A DNA stretch of 59,987 bases from an uncultured Gammaproteobacteria bacterium. GTDB taxonomy: Bacteria > Pseudomonadota > Gammaproteobacteria > Arenicellales > JAANXG01. Location of the stretch: positions 1 to 59,987 of the forward strand of contig CAMYNL010000022.1 in NCBI GenBank assembly GCA_947259705.1, written 5' to 3'. Below, in pieces: positions 49,455-59,782 of the stretch; within the stretch, counting starts at the first letter, position 1; every line of letters begins with the position of its first letter. The notes under the pieces were generated by a model. That model was not told the origin of the DNA, made no database searches, and saw only the letters and a program-made list of their open reading frames with translations. The position numbers and the translations under genes are program-made.

Positions 49455-50093
49455 TTGCTTTTCTGCGCAAGTGCCGTCGCTGCTGCGGTTTCCTTTGTGC
49501 TCGCGTCAGTGTCTTACCGCGCCGATCAGGTCGACGTTTACCTTCAGCGTACTGCGGCGACGGGCTGGATATATGACGAAGTGGAATGGGCGCGCTCAGA
49601 GGAATCCGCGCGATTAGCTGTCGGTCTCGATCCCGCAAACGCTCGGCTGTATGCCCAACTAGGGGAGCTATATGCCTGGAAAGGGCAGGGCCAGCGCCTG
49701 TGGCCGAATCTTGCGCGGTCTGCATACGAAGTGAGCGTGGATTACTGGTTCTCGGCGCTAGCGAGGAGCCCGGCCGATGGCCGGATATGGGCACGCGCGG
49801 CAAGCATCACTGACCAGTCAGACAGTCCCAGGAGTATTGCCCTGGCGAGCCGAGCCTTGGAACTGGCGCCGTTCGAACCGGACGCCCAGTTCGGGTACTC
49901 GCTGGTGCTGGTGCGTCACTGGGACGAACTGGAACCGACCACCAGGGCACGCTTTACCGACGTTGTCGCAATCATGACCGCGAACGCGAACTCGCTGGAG
50001 CCGTTCCGGCAGGGTGCGCGCCGTGTGGGACGGGAACGGGAGTGGGGTGCCCTAAAAGAGGCTGCCCAGATCGGTGCCGGAGTCACCCGCTGA
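49455..50093 (+). CDS. Membrane-anchored TPR-like protein
   Basis: A 212-residue protein with an N-terminal membrane anchor (LLFCASAVAAAVSFVLASV) and helical repeats of TPR type (EWARSEESARLAVGLDPAN, PRSIALASRALELAPFEPDA). The position between wzc and an O-antigen-ligase gene suggests a scaffold role in polymer assembly. TTG 49455 is the only standard start; the frame is open upstream into wzc and reads basic residues just before the anchor, so the true N-terminus may differ. It probably ends before the ligase start. Confidence 0.65.
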   Translation: MLFCASAVAAAVSFVLASVSYRADQVDVYLQRTAATGWIYDEVEWARSEESARLAVGLDPANARLYAQLGELYAWKGQGQRLWPNLARSAYEVSVDYWFSALARSPADGRIWARAASITDQSDSPRSIALASRALELAPFEPDAQFGYSLVLVRHWDELEPTTRARFTDVVAIMTANANSLEPFRQGARRVGREREWGALKEAAQIGAGVTR

Positions 50094-50116
50094 GCGCATC
50101 CTCGAACAGGACGAGC

Positions 50117-51499
50117 TTGCCGCTGGCTGTGCTGTTCCCGCTGGTTTGTGTCCTCATCCTGTGGATCCCAGTCCCGTGGGGCAGTAACCGGGTCTGGTCA
50201 TGGGCCTTGTTGGAGGTGCTGGTATTCTGCCTGCTGGCTTTCTGGGCGGCAGTGCACGTAGTGCGTCCTTTGCCGCTGTCGGATCGTGACAATATCCGAT
50301 TTTTTCTGCTGACAGGATTGTGGCTTGGTTACCACGCAATCTATCTGTTGCCGTTCCCAAACGGCCTTGTCAGCGCGCTGGCGCCCGCCACCGCCGAGGT
50401 CTACCGGGCTGTCGACCTGCTAAACGGGGACAAGGGAATACACTACTATCTCAGTGTGGACAGGCATGCGACGCTGGTGGAGATGCTCAAAGGCGGCGCA
50501 TACCTGGGGCTGTGCTACCTCGTATATGAAGTTTTAACCAGCAAGAGACGATTGAAGGTATTGCTCTGGCTGTTGCTGACTATGGGTGTCCTGCAGGCCA
50601 GCTTCGGGATGTTTGCGTCATTCACCGGCCTACGTCTGGTCCCGGACAGCCTCACCGCAGGCCACTGGGACTTGGTCATCGGGACCTTCGTCAACAGAAA
50701 CCATTTTTCGGCCCACCTCGCCATGGCCGTCGCAGCCGGAATGGCTCTGCTGCTTCCCCATCTCTCACATGGTCATCGCCCTGCCGGCTGGCGCGGGCTT
50801 CTGGTTCGGCAGGCGGCTTGGCTCTCCACGACCCCGGGAATCACGGTACTCATGCTGGTGATCGTATTTGCCGCCCTGTTTGCGAGCGGCTCACGCGGTG
50901 CCTTGGCAGCCCTGTTCTCGGCGCTGTGCCTCGCGCTGCTGGTCATCCGCGTTGGACGTGGCCCGGACGCACTTGAACTACGCATTGTGCCGGTGGTGTT
51001 GTTGGTTCTCGTCGGCGCCGTGGTATGGATGGGGGCGACGGATTTCATGCAGCGGATCCTGGAGATCGGCGCTGCGCCTGGCGAAAGGCTGCGGGTGTGG
51101 GTGGTTACCCATGCCCTGATCCAGGACAACCTGCTCTTGGGAGTCGGGCCCGGTAACTACACGGCGGCTTTCGCCGCCTATAGGGACGGAGCGCTGCGTC
51201 CACTTGTTTATGACCATGCCCACAACGATTATCTGGAAATGCTCGCTGAGCAGGGAATCGTCGGATCATTGTTATTGGCGCTGGCAATAGGCTGGTTACT
51301 ATTTATAATTGTCAGAGGGACGTTGAAGCGGCGAGACAGGGTGTTGCGGGGGGCACTGTTCGGCAGCCTGGTCGCGGTCCTCACCATGCTCATACACGGC
51401 CTGGTCGATTTTAATTTCCATATTCCGGCGAATGCCGGCTATTTTTATGTCTGGGCTGGCATCGGACTTGCCGCCAGGCGACTACCCCATGACAGTTGA
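50117..51499 (+). CDS. O-antigen ligase / Wzy_C family membrane protein
   Basis: A 460-residue protein with about twelve membrane spans. [18 protein letters not shown] and the large periplasmic loop ending [16 protein letters not shown] with [19 protein letters not shown] are the Wzy_C marks, including the conserved His and Arg residues. The family includes ligases that attach glycan to lipid A core or protein, and polymerases of related type, so the exact reaction is open. TTG 50117 follows AGGA by five bases; GTG 50042 would add an unlikely basic tail. Confidence 0.88.
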   Translation: MPLAVLFPLVCVLILWIPVPWGSNRVWSWALLEVLVFCLLAFWAAVHVVRPLPLSDRDNIRFFLLTGLWLGYHAIYLLPFPNGLVSALAPATAEVYRAVDLLNGDKGIHYYLSVDRHATLVEMLKGGAYLGLCYLVYEVLTSKRRLKVLLWLLLTMGVLQASFGMFASFTGLRLVPDSLTAGHWDLVIGTFVNRNHFSAHLAMAVAAGMALLLPHLSHGHRPAGWRGLLVRQAAWLSTTPGITVLMLVIVFAALFASGSRGALAALFSALCLALLVIRVGRGPDALELRIVPVVLLVLVGAVVWMGATDFMQRILEIGAAPGERLRVWVVTHALIQDNLLLGVGPGNYTAAFAAYRDGALRPLVYDHAHNDYLEMLAEQGIVGSLLLALAIGWLLFIIVRGTLKRRDRVLRGALFGSLVAVLTMLIHGLVDFNFHIPANAGYFYVWAGIGLAARRLPHDS

Positions 51500-51517
51500 C
51501 AAACAGGAAATACAAAT

Positions 51518-52522
51518 GTGAAAGAGCTCAGTAGCAAGAGAATTCTGGTCACCGGTGGCGCCGGTTTCTTAGGTTCCCACCTGTGTGATGTACTGGTCGC
51601 GCAAGGCCATGAAGTATTGTGCATCGACAACTACTTTACCGGTACCAAACGGAATGTGTCCCAGCTCGCCGACAGCCCGAATTTCGAACTGATGCGCCAC
51701 GACGTAACCTTTCCGCTCTACGTGGAAGTGGATCAGATCTACAATCTGGCTTGTCCGGCATCACCAATCCACTACCAGCACGATCCCGTGCAGACTACCA
51801 AGACCAGTGTCCATGGTGCGATTAACATGCTGGGGCTGGCCAAACGCCTGAAGGCGAGAATCCTGCAGGCATCCACCAGTGAAGTATACGGCGATCCGGA
51901 AGTTCATCCCCAGCGGGAGGCGTATTGGGGAAACGTAAATCCTATCGGGATCAGGGCCTGTTACGATGAGGGCAAGCGCTGCGCGGAAACCCTGTTCTTC
52001 GATTACTACCGCCAGCACCAGCTGCCTATAAAGGTACTGCGTATCTTCAACACCTATGGGCCAAGAATGCACCCCAACGATGGGCGCGTGGTATCCAATT
52101 TCATAGTACAGGCACTTCAGGGCCAGCCGATAACCGTATATGGCGACGGCAGTCAGACACGCTCGTTCTGCTATGTCGATGATCAGATTTCAGCGATGGT
52201 TAAGCTGATGGACAGTGAACCGGAGTTCATCGGCCCGATGAACGCAGGCAATCCCAACGAATTCACCATCCGTCAGTTGGCCGAGCTGGTCATCGAATTA
52301 ACAGGATCAAAATCGAAAATCGTCTACAAGCCCATGCCGGCCGATGACCCCAAGCAGCGATGTCCAGATATCTCGCTGGCCAAGAAGCAGCTGGACTGGG
52401 AGCCCAGGGTCCAGCTCAAGGAAGGACTGCGGCATACGATCGGTTATTTCGACGCCGTGTTGCGCGGCGACCCTTCCGCGCAGGATCGGCGGGAAGAAGC
52501 GAAATCTTCGGCGGCGTCATGA
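51518..52522 (+). CDS. uxs: UDP-glucuronate decarboxylase (UDP-xylose synthase)
   Basis: A 334-residue extended SDR. The NAD motif [11 protein letters not shown] is followed by the family-specific [13 protein letters not shown], the segment [14 protein letters not shown], and the active-site [12 protein letters not shown] with Tyr and Lys. It converts UDP-glucuronate to UDP-xylose. The start is GTG 51518, after AGGAAA. It shares ATGA with galE. UDP-glucose dehydrogenase, which makes its substrate, is not in this window. Confidence 0.93.
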   Translation: MKELSSKRILVTGGAGFLGSHLCDVLVAQGHEVLCIDNYFTGTKRNVSQLADSPNFELMRHDVTFPLYVEVDQIYNLACPASPIHYQHDPVQTTKTSVHGAINMLGLAKRLKARILQASTSEVYGDPEVHPQREAYWGNVNPIGIRACYDEGKRCAETLFFDYYRQHQLPIKVLRIFNTYGPRMHPNDGRVVSNFIVQALQGQPITVYGDGSQTRSFCYVDDQISAMVKLMDSEPEFIGPMNAGNPNEFTIRQLAELVIELTGSKSKIVYKPMPADDPKQRCPDISLAKKQLDWEPRVQLKEGLRHTIGYFDAVLRGDPSAQDRREEAKSSAAS

Positions 52523-53532
52523 AGCGGGTGCTGGTAACCGGAGGGGCGGGGTATGTCGGCAGTCATGCCTGCAAGGCATTGGCCGACGCGGGGTATGAGC
52601 CCGTGGTGTTCGATAACCTGGTTTACGGCCATGAGTGGGCGGTGCAATGGGGCCCCTTTGAGCAAGGTGACATCCTCGACACACAAGCGGTGACCCAGGT
52701 GCTCGAGCGGTATCGTCCGGATGCGGTGATGCATTTCGCCGCCTACGCTTATGTGGGCGAGTCCGTTACCGATCCGGAAAAGTACTACTCCAATAACGTC
52801 GGTGGGACCCTGAGCCTGCTGCGCGCCATGCGGGAGCTCGGCGTGAACCGGTTCATATTTTCCAGTACCTGCGCCACCTACGGTGTGCCCGACCAGGTGC
52901 CGATCCCGGTCGAGCATGAGCAGGCACCGATCAACCCCTATGGGCGCTCGAAACTGATGATCGAACAGGTAATGGAAGACTATGCGGCCGCCTACGGCAT
53001 GGGTGCCTGCGCGCTGCGCTACTTCAATGCCGCTGGGGCGGACCCCGACGGCTTGATCGGCGAGAGTCACGACCCGGAGACTCACCTCATCCCTAACGTC
53101 CTGCGGGCCGCGACCGGAGACCTCGAGTACCTGTCGATCTATGGTGACGACTACGATACGACCGATGGGACCTGCGTGCGCGACTACATACACGTGACGG
53201 ACCTGGCAGATGCTCACGTACTGGCGATGCAGCACCTGGCATCACGGGAAGGAGAGTTCGCCGCGTTCAATCTGGGTACCGAGTCAGGGCACTCCGTGAA
53301 GGCGATCGTCGATGCGGCCAGACGGGTGACCGGCCGCGATATACCGGTCAGGATCGTACCCCGTCGTGCAGGCGATCCACCGGTGCTGGTCGCCGATGCC
53401 ACGCTGGCCCGGCAGGTGCTCGGCTGGGCTCCACGGCTTACTGCTATCGACGACATCGTCGGCACCGCCTGGAAGTGGCACCAGCGACCCGTGCCGCAGA
53501 CCGGGAACGGGAAGCAAAGCCAGAACGCTTGA
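52519..53532 (+). CDS. galE: UDP-glucose 4-epimerase
   Basis: A 337-residue [18 protein letters not shown], the segment [15 protein letters not shown], active-site YGRSK and [12 protein letters not shown] are all GalE-type. It interconverts UDP-glucose and UDP-galactose (or the HexNAc forms). The open frame continues upstream, but homology begins at MKRVLVTGG, so the ATG of the ATGA overlap with uxs is the start. Substrate range cannot be told by eye. Confidence 0.95.
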   Translation: MKRVLVTGGAGYVGSHACKALADAGYEPVVFDNLVYGHEWAVQWGPFEQGDILDTQAVTQVLERYRPDAVMHFAAYAYVGESVTDPEKYYSNNVGGTLSLLRAMRELGVNRFIFSSTCATYGVPDQVPIPVEHEQAPINPYGRSKLMIEQVMEDYAAAYGMGACALRYFNAAGADPDGLIGESHDPETHLIPNVLRAATGDLEYLSIYGDDYDTTDGTCVRDYIHVTDLADAHVLAMQHLASREGEFAAFNLGTESGHSVKAIVDAARRVTGRDIPVRIVPRRAGDPPVLVADATLARQVLGWAPRLTAIDDIVGTAWKWHQRPVPQTGNGKQSQNA

Positions 53533-53542
53533 CAAGCTGCCC

Positions 53543-55369
53543 ATGTGCGGCGTAGCCGCGATCTATTCCTATCTCGAAGGTGCGCCGCCTGTCGATATCC
53601 GGGAGCTTGACAGCATAAAGCAGGCCCTGGCGAGAAGGGGCCCGGACGGAAACGGCCTGTGGACGGACCGCACGAGGCGGGTCGGCCTGGCCCATACCAG
53701 GCTGGCCGTCATCGACCTGAGTGAGCGGGCGGCACAGCCCATGTCGTCGGCCGACGGCAACGTGACGATAGCATTCAACGGTGAGATCTATAACTACAAA
53801 CGGCTGCGCGCCAGCCTCGAATCGGAAGGCTGCAGATTCATCAGCCAAAGCGACACCGAGGTGCTGCTGCAGCTCTATCAGAAGCTCGGTGCAGGGATGC
53901 TCGGGAAACTGCGCGGCATGTATGCCTTCGCCCTGTGGGATGGGATGCGCCAGCGCCTGTTCTGCGCCCGTGATCCCTATGGCATAAAGCCGCTTTACTA
54001 CTCCCGGGAAAACGGCCAACTGCGGGTGGCTTCCCAGGTCAAGGCGCTGCGGGCAGGGGGCGCCGTGAGTAACGATATCGATTCGGCAGGCGCCGCCGGA
54101 TTCGCCCTGTTCGGTCACGTCCCGGAACCCCATACCATGTGGCGGGGAATACGCAGCCTCCCGGCCGGCCATTACATGCTTACAGGTCCGGGCGAGGCGC
54201 CACAGGTCACTCGTTATCACTCGATCGCCGAGGTCTGGAAACAGGCCCCTGCGATCGGGGACGACGCAGAGGCCGGTATACGGAACGCGCTGCAGGAATC
54301 CGTCAGGGACCACTGCGTCGCGGATGTGCCATTGGGGTTGTTCCTGTCCGCCGGCGTCGATTCCGCGGCGGTGGCGGGGTTGATGCGGGATGCGGGGGCC
54401 GGGGACATATCGGCGATTACGCTGGCCTTCGAGGAGTACCGCGGAAGTGATGACGACGAGGCCCCGCTGGCGGCGGCGACCGCGCGGCGCCTGGGGATCA
54501 GGCATCATGTGGCTGTCATCGACAGTGCGTGGATTGAAGCCAGGCTGGACGGCTTTCTGGCCGACATGGACCAGCCCAGTATAGATGGCCTCAATACCTG
54601 GCTGGTGAGCGGACAGGCGCGCGAGCAGGGCCTCAAAGTCGCCTTGTGCGGCACCGGGGGCGACGAGTTGTTCGGGGGATATCCCTCATTCAGCGATATA
54701 CCCCGTTGGACCGGGATCGCGGGCATGTTACCCCATGCATTGGGGAAAGCGGCGAGGGCCGCCATGACGGGCTTGATCGGCATAGGCGTGCCGATACCGC
54801 CGAAAGCGGCGGCCATGCCGGAACTCGGGCGCAGTCTGCCCACCGCCTACCTCTTGCGCCGGGGGCTGTTTCTTCCCTGGGAACTGGAAGCTATCCTGGG
54901 CAGGGAACTGGCCGCCGAGGGCCTGGAACGGCTGCGGCCGATCGACCATATAGGCGAAGTTCTGCAGCCCGATCCGGGCGATGACTTCACGCGTATAGCC
55001 ACCCTGGAATCGTCTTTATATCTGCGTAATCAACTGCTGCGCGACGCCGACTGGGCGGGAATGAGTAATTCGGTCGAGATCCGCACCCCGCTGGTAGATG
55101 CCCGGCTGTTGAAATGTGTGGCGTGGCCGTTGAAGACCCGTGCGGACCTGAGGACCAAGCAGGTATTGGCGGCGGCGCCGGCAGAACCGCTGCCACTTTC
55201 AGTTGTTAGCCGGCCCAAAACCGGTTTCACGGTACCGCTCCAACCCTGGCTGGAGAACACACCACAGCTTGCCGCCTGGCGCCGCGTTCCGCTCCTGCGG
55301 ACGCGCGGTTGTCACTGGGCACGGCGGTGGGCCTACACCATCCTGGACCCGGTTTTGAATCCTGCATGA
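53543..55369 (+). CDS. asnB: Second asparagine synthase-like amidotransferase
   Basis: A 608-residue class II amidotransferase. N-terminal MCGVAAIYSYL gives the nucleophile Cys2, with GLAHTRLAVIDLSE and AFNGEIYNYKRL. The synthetase PP-loop reads SAGVDSAAV rather than SGGIDSS, as in a subset of the family, and GTGGDELFGGYPSF follows. In a glycan locus it may amidate a uronic acid or a substituent. It begins ten bases after galE. It differs clearly from the homologue at 5286, so it is not a recent copy. Confidence 0.88.
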   Translation: MCGVAAIYSYLEGAPPVDIRELDSIKQALARRGPDGNGLWTDRTRRVGLAHTRLAVIDLSERAAQPMSSADGNVTIAFNGEIYNYKRLRASLESEGCRFISQSDTEVLLQLYQKLGAGMLGKLRGMYAFALWDGMRQRLFCARDPYGIKPLYYSRENGQLRVASQVKALRAGGAVSNDIDSAGAAGFALFGHVPEPHTMWRGIRSLPAGHYMLTGPGEAPQVTRYHSIAEVWKQAPAIGDDAEAGIRNALQESVRDHCVADVPLGLFLSAGVDSAAVAGLMRDAGAGDISAITLAFEEYRGSDDDEAPLAAATARRLGIRHHVAVIDSAWIEARLDGFLADMDQPSIDGLNTWLVSGQAREQGLKVALCGTGGDELFGGYPSFSDIPRWTGIAGMLPHALGKAARAAMTGLIGIGVPIPPKAAAMPELGRSLPTAYLLRRGLFLPWELEAILGRELAAEGLERLRPIDHIGEVLQPDPGDDFTRIATLESSLYLRNQLLRDADWAGMSNSVEIRTPLVDARLLKCVAWPLKTRADLRTKQVLAAAPAEPLPLSVVSRPKTGFTVPLQPWLENTPQLAAWRRVPLLRTRGCHWARRWAYTILDPVLNPA

Positions 55370-55384
55370 GGACCGGCCGTTAGC

Positions 55385-56502
55385 ATGCGTGTGCTGGTGT
55401 CAACCATTGCACCGATCAGCGGCGGTGTGCCGCGTATGACCGAGTATGTGGTTTCCAGGCTGCAGAATGGGGGCATGGATCCAGTCCTTGCCTACTATCA
55501 GCCCTATAGCATATCGCCGTGGTTGTCGGTTCCGGCTCATCGGCTTTTGCAGCGCCGGGTCGGTCGCCAGGTCACGAGCTGGAAGGGTCTCGAGGCGCAT
55601 GCGCTGGGTGCCTGGATGCCGGAACTTGAGTTCACACATTACCTGCCGCAGCGCCCTATGCCTTAGGCGGACAACCGTTCTGGGCTTGGGTGGCTACTCC
55701 CTGGGCGGAAGACCGTGCCGACAGGGTGAGAAGCTTTCCGTGGTACCGGCGCTGGCTGGATGCCGCGGTCAACTCGCACGGAGCCCGTAGGCTGGAGCGA
55801 AAGGTTGTCGCGTCGGGGACTATCGTGGCGCTGAGTCAATACACCAAGGAATCGCTGAACAACCGTGTCGATGGCGATCCGGTGCGTTATGTCATGCCGA
55901 TGGGTATAGACACTGTCCATTTCAGGCCGCGGCCGAGGCAGGATACCGCAGCGAAGGTCGGGTTTATCGGTCGTTACGATGACCCCCGTAAGAACATCGG
56001 GCTCCTGATTGACGCAGTGGCGTGGTGCAGGCGTAGAGGACATCCAATAACCGCGGTTCTTGCCGGGGCGGACGAGCGGAACGTGATTGAGAACATGCTC
56101 AGAGAGCGCGGTCTGCAGGACGAGGTGGAACTCCATGGTGATGTCGACCACGAGTCGCTGCCAGACCTGCTCTCCGGCCTGTCCGCATTCATAGTGCCTT
56201 CGCATCAGGAAGGACTGTGCATAGCAGCCCTGGAGGCCATGGCGTGCGGACTACCCGTAATTTCCACGCGCTGCGGGGGCCCGGAAGAATACATCCGTGA
56301 CGGCGAAACAGGGTTTCTGGTCGACGCCACCGCGCCTGCCCTCGGGCAACGAATACTCGATATAGTGCTCGACAATAGCTTAAGACAATCACTCGGGACC
56401 GGGGCGCGTAGATTAATCGAAGACAGCTACGCAGAGCAAAGGACAGAGGGTATTTTCTGGTCCAGCTTCAACGAAGCATTTCCCATGGCCAAGGCAGCGT
56501 GA
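55385..56502 (+). pseudogene. GT4 glycosyltransferase with one-base frameshift
   Basis: The first 94 codons (MRVLVSTIAPISGGVPRMT...) are a GT4 N-terminus. At 55654-55656 the frame shifts: with one extra C in the CCC run the text reads YLPQRPYALGGQPFWAWV and continues in the new frame (stop otherwise at 55664-55666). The rest is complete and well conserved: GFIGRYDDPRKNIGLL, SLPDLLSGLSAFIVPSHQEG and EGLCIAALEAMACG (E-x7-E). Combined length is about 372 residues. The intact remainder suggests a very recent mutation or a sequencing error. It overlaps the next gene by four bases (GTGA). Confidence 0.75.
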
Positions 56503-57596
56503 ATCGAATCCTCATTACCGGCGGTGCGGGTTTCATCGGCAGCAACGCGGCTGTGTTCTTTTCGCGAAAGGGCTGGGATGTCATGGTCCTGGATGACCTG
56601 TCGCGGAGGGGAAGCAGGGCCAACCTGGCCTGGCTGTCCCAAAAGACGAACTTACGTTTCGAACAGGTGGATGTACGTAATGTGGCGGCGACCGAAAATG
56701 TAGTACGTGATTTCAGGCCCGATGTGTTGCTCCATCTGGCAGGGCAGGTAGCAGTTACCACCTCGGTGAAAAACCCGCGTACGGATTTCGAAACCAACGC
56801 GCTCGGTACCTTCAACATGCTTGAAGCGGTCAGGGCACATACACCGGAATGTTTCTTCATTAACATATCTACCAACAAGGTGTATGGTGAAATGCCAGGA
56901 GTGGTGGTTACCGAGGGCCCCAAGCGCTATGAATACCGGGACATAGAGGGCATTTCCGAAGTACAACCTCTCGCTTTTCACTCTCCTTATGGATGTTCCA
57001 AGGGCGTTGCAGATCAGTACACCATTGATTACGCGCGAATCTACGGATTGCGTACGGTTACATTACGCCAGTCCTGCATCTATGGCCCCCGCCAGATGGG
57101 CATCGAGGATCAGGGTTGGGTGGCCTGGTTCATAATCGCGGCTCTGCTGGAAAAACCTATAACCATTTATGGCAACGGCAAACAGATCAGGGATGTGCTC
57201 CATGTCGATGACCTCGTGCGCTGTTACGAGCAGATGATAGAAATACAGCCTGTTGTAAAGGAGCATGTCTTCAACATAGGCGGCGGGTCCGAAAATACCC
57301 TCTCACTGCGGGAGCTCGTCGCACTGCTGGAAGTAAATATGGGTAAGAAGCTGAATCTGGAGTGGTCATCATGGCGATCCGGAGACCAACGGATATTCGT
57401 CTCCAACATTGACAGGGCGAAGAGGCTGCTTGATTGGAAACCGCTCATCAGTGCTCCCGAAGGCGTGAGCAGCCTGATCGACTGGGTCTCGCGCAACAAA
57501 GACCTGTTCGACTGGATGGTAAGCGAAGGGCCCGCAACCGCGATGCGGTCCCGTTCAGGTAATGCAGTATCAGCGCCGGAGAGTTTTGATGTCTGA
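56499..57596 (+). CDS. NAD-dependent epimerase, CDP-tyvelose/paratose 2-epimerase-like
   Basis: A 365-residue extended [13 protein letters not shown], the segment ISTNKVYGE and catalytic YGCSK are present. SKGVADQYTIDYARIYGLRTVTLRQSCIYGPRQ (in parts) and DQGWVAWFI recall RfbE, which epimerises CDP-paratose at C-2. No CDP-sugar genes (rfbF, rfbG, rfbH, rfbS) are in the window, so another nucleotide sugar may be the substrate. GTG 56499 overlaps the TGA of the previous gene. It overlaps the permease gene by eight bases. Confidence 0.85.
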   Translation: MNRILITGGAGFIGSNAAVFFSRKGWDVMVLDDLSRRGSRANLAWLSQKTNLRFEQVDVRNVAATENVVRDFRPDVLLHLAGQVAVTTSVKNPRTDFETNALGTFNMLEAVRAHTPECFFINISTNKVYGEMPGVVVTEGPKRYEYRDIEGISEVQPLAFHSPYGCSKGVADQYTIDYARIYGLRTVTLRQSCIYGPRQMGIEDQGWVAWFIIAALLEKPITIYGNGKQIRDVLHVDDLVRCYEQMIEIQPVVKEHVFNIGGGSENTLSLRELVALLEVNMGKKLNLEWSSWRSGDQRIFVSNIDRAKRLLDWKPLISAPEGVSSLIDWVSRNKDLFDWMVSEGPATAMRSRSGNAVSAPESFDV

Positions 57597-58449
57597 GCTT
57601 CAGGACTCACTGCAGGAGGAGTATTTCGGTCACGAGCATGTGACCGTCATAGAGCCTGTGAAGGGATGGCGCATGCTCGATTTAAAGGAAATATGGGCCT
57701 ACCGCGAGCTACTGTGGGTATTGACCATGCGCGACGTAAAGGTGCGTTACAAACAGACAGTGCTCGGAGTTGCCTGGGCGGTGATACAGCCGGTGATGAC
57801 CATGGTGGTGTTCAGCATCATATTCGGGCGACTCGCCGGACTGCCATCTGACGGTTTTCCTTATCCGGTCTTCGTCTATGCGGCACTGCTGCCCTGGACC
57901 TTCTTCGCCAACGCGATATCCCAGTCGGCCAACTCCGTGGTAGGGGCACAGAACCTGGTCAGCAAGGTCTATTTCCCACGGTTACTCATCCCGCTGTCAT
58001 CAATTGGTGCAGGTCTCGTGGACCTGGCGATCTCCACCTTGATTCTCTTGTGTCTGATGCTCTTCTTCGGAGTCATGCCTACCTGGCAATTGCTCGTCGC
58101 TCCCATACTACTGGTCGCTGTGGTGTTTACCGCGCTGGGCGTCGGAACTCTGCTGGCCGCGCTCACCGTTGCCTATCGGGACTTTCGCTACGTGGTCGGT
58201 TTCATGGTTCAAATCTGGCTTTACTGTACTCCCGTGGTGTACGCATCCAGTCTGATACCGGAACGCTGGCAATGGCTGCTGTTCCTTAATCCAATGGCCG
58301 GCTTAGTCGACGGATTCCGATCTGTATTCCTGGGGCAGGCGTTCAATGTCGAAGCGTTACTGACTTCCTTTATCATCTCCATAGTGATTTTCCTCGTTGG
58401 GATTGCCTATTTTGAAACGGTCGAAAGACGTTTCGCAGACATTATCTAA
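57589..58449 (+). CDS. wzm: ABC-2 type polysaccharide export permease, second copy (Wzm-like)
   Basis: A 286-residue protein with about six spans. ATG 57589 follows GGAGAG by five bases and is inside the preceding gene. The cytoplasmic entry helix is WVLTMRDVKVRYKQTVLGVA, and GVAWAVIQPVMTMVVFSIIF, then LPWTFFANAIS, are ABC-2 permease marks. The sequence is of another subtype from the permease at 13799 (RDVKVRYKQT against REVLERYRGS). It works with the ATPase encoded at 58508. Confidence 0.93.
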   Translation: MSELQDSLQEEYFGHEHVTVIEPVKGWRMLDLKEIWAYRELLWVLTMRDVKVRYKQTVLGVAWAVIQPVMTMVVFSIIFGRLAGLPSDGFPYPVFVYAALLPWTFFANAISQSANSVVGAQNLVSKVYFPRLLIPLSSIGAGLVDLAISTLILLCLMLFFGVMPTWQLLVAPILLVAVVFTALGVGTLLAALTVAYRDFRYVVGFMVQIWLYCTPVVYASSLIPERWQWLLFLNPMAGLVDGFRSVFLGQAFNVEALLTSFIISIVIFLVGIAYFETVERRFADII

Positions 58450-58507
58450 TTCGTTAATACGAATGGCGTGGCAATCGTGAGACTCACCTGCAGAACTTGA
58501 AAATCCC

Positions 58508-59782
58508 GTGACCAGGATTGCCATCTCTGCACAGGGCCTCGGAAAGCAGTATGTGATTGGCGGAAAGGATCAGTTATACGGTTCATTTCGCGAAATGCTA
58601 GGCGGCCTTTTCACCGCACCGTTTAGACGCTTTCAGACATTGAGTGGAAAGGCACAGGATGATGCACGATTCTGGGCATTGAAGGATATTGACTTTGATA
58701 TCCAGCAAGGAGAAGTGCTTGGGGTGATCGGGAAGAATGGTGCCGGTAAAAGCACACTTCTCAAGATTCTATCGCGAATTACCTCACCTACCCTAGGTCG
58801 TGTCGTCATCCGAGGCCGTGTAGCCAGCCTGCTGGAAGTAGGCACCGGCTTCCATCCGGAACTTACCGGCAGAGAAAATATATTTCTGAACGGGTCTATC
58901 CTCGGTATGGCGAAAAAGGACATCGATTGTCGATTCGATGAAATCGTTTCATTTGCCGAGATAGAGAAATTCGTAGACACGCCCGTTAAACGATATTCAA
59001 GCGGGATGTACGTGCGGTTAGCCTTTGCCGTCGCTGCTCATCTGGAGCCGGACATCCTCATCGTCGACGAAGTGTTAGCCGTCGGTGACGCCAGCTTTCA
59101 AAATAAATGCCTCGGTAAGATGCAGGATGTGATCGGAGAGGGTCGGACGATACTTTTTGTGAGTCACAACATGCAAGCGATACAGGGATTATGCCCCTCG
59201 GTATGTTTGCTCGAAAATGGGGAAATTGCCGGCCTAGGACCTTCCAAGGAGGTCGTATCTCAGTACTTATCTCGAAACGCCTCTTGTAAAAATGAAATGT
59301 CTTGGAATGAAGACAATTGTCCGGGAAATCAAGAGCTGAAGTTGTTGGGGATTAGAGTTACAAGTGCCACTGGTGTGCCTGGATCATCTTTTCTAACCTC
59401 AGATGAAACGTTTGTCGAATTTTCATTCGAGCTTAGAAAGAAAATTTCTGGTCTATGTATCGGCTTCGATCTCGTTGACGAAGGTGGCTGTGTGGTACTA
59501 CGTTCATATCAAACAGACATGGCGCCAAACGAAACCCCTGCTGTTCGACTTGGATTCAACAGATTCACATGCGTAATACCTGGTGGGTTACTTAACGGCG
59601 GCAGATACTTTGTGTCACCTCGGATTGGAGTCCACAATTTCCATTGGATTGTTTATCTGGACTCTATCTTGACCTTTGAATTGGCATTGAACCACGGCAT
59701 CTCGCCGTACTGGAATTCTCTTTCGCATAAGAGTCGCCCAGGGATTATCGCCCCTCTTTTCGACTGGAAATCAGTCGGATGA
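58508..59782 (+). CDS. wzt: ABC transporter ATPase with C-terminal domain, second copy (Wzt-like)
   Basis: A 424-residue protein. Walker A GKNGAGKST (about 75-83), signature YSSGMYVRLAFAVA and Walker B DILIVDEVLAVGD form the ATPase. After about residue 255 comes a C-terminal domain of some 165 residues resembling the glycan-reading domain of Wzt. That part is AT-richer by eye: 22 and 19 of 60 G+C in lines 59281 and 59401, against 33 and 35 in lines 58981 and 59041. This would fit exchange of the substrate-specific module. The start is GTG. It ends in ATGA, which begins a short frame. Confidence 0.92.
   Translation: MTRIAISAQGLGKQYVIGGKDQLYGSFREMLGGLFTAPFRRFQTLSGKAQDDARFWALKDIDFDIQQGEVLGVIGKNGAGKSTLLKILSRITSPTLGRVVIRGRVASLLEVGTGFHPELTGRENIFLNGSILGMAKKDIDCRFDEIVSFAEIEKFVDTPVKRYSSGMYVRLAFAVAAHLEPDILIVDEVLAVGDASFQNKCLGKMQDVIGEGRTILFVSHNMQAIQGLCPSVCLLENGEIAGLGPSKEVVSQYLSRNASCKNEMSWNEDNCPGNQELKLLGIRVTSATGVPGSSFLTSDETFVEFSFELRKKISGLCIGFDLVDEGGCVVLRSYQTDMAPNETPAVRLGFNRFTCVIPGGLLNGGRYFVSPRIGVHNFHWIVYLDSILTFELALNHGISPYWNSLSHKSRPGIIAPLFDWKSVG

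Noticed and set aside
52444-53235. 263-codon frame on the minus strand
   Set aside because: Antisense to galE.
53444-54508. 354-codon frame on the minus strand
   Set aside because: Antisense to galE and the second amidotransferase, both clearly conserved; low-complexity His/Arg/Pro sequence.
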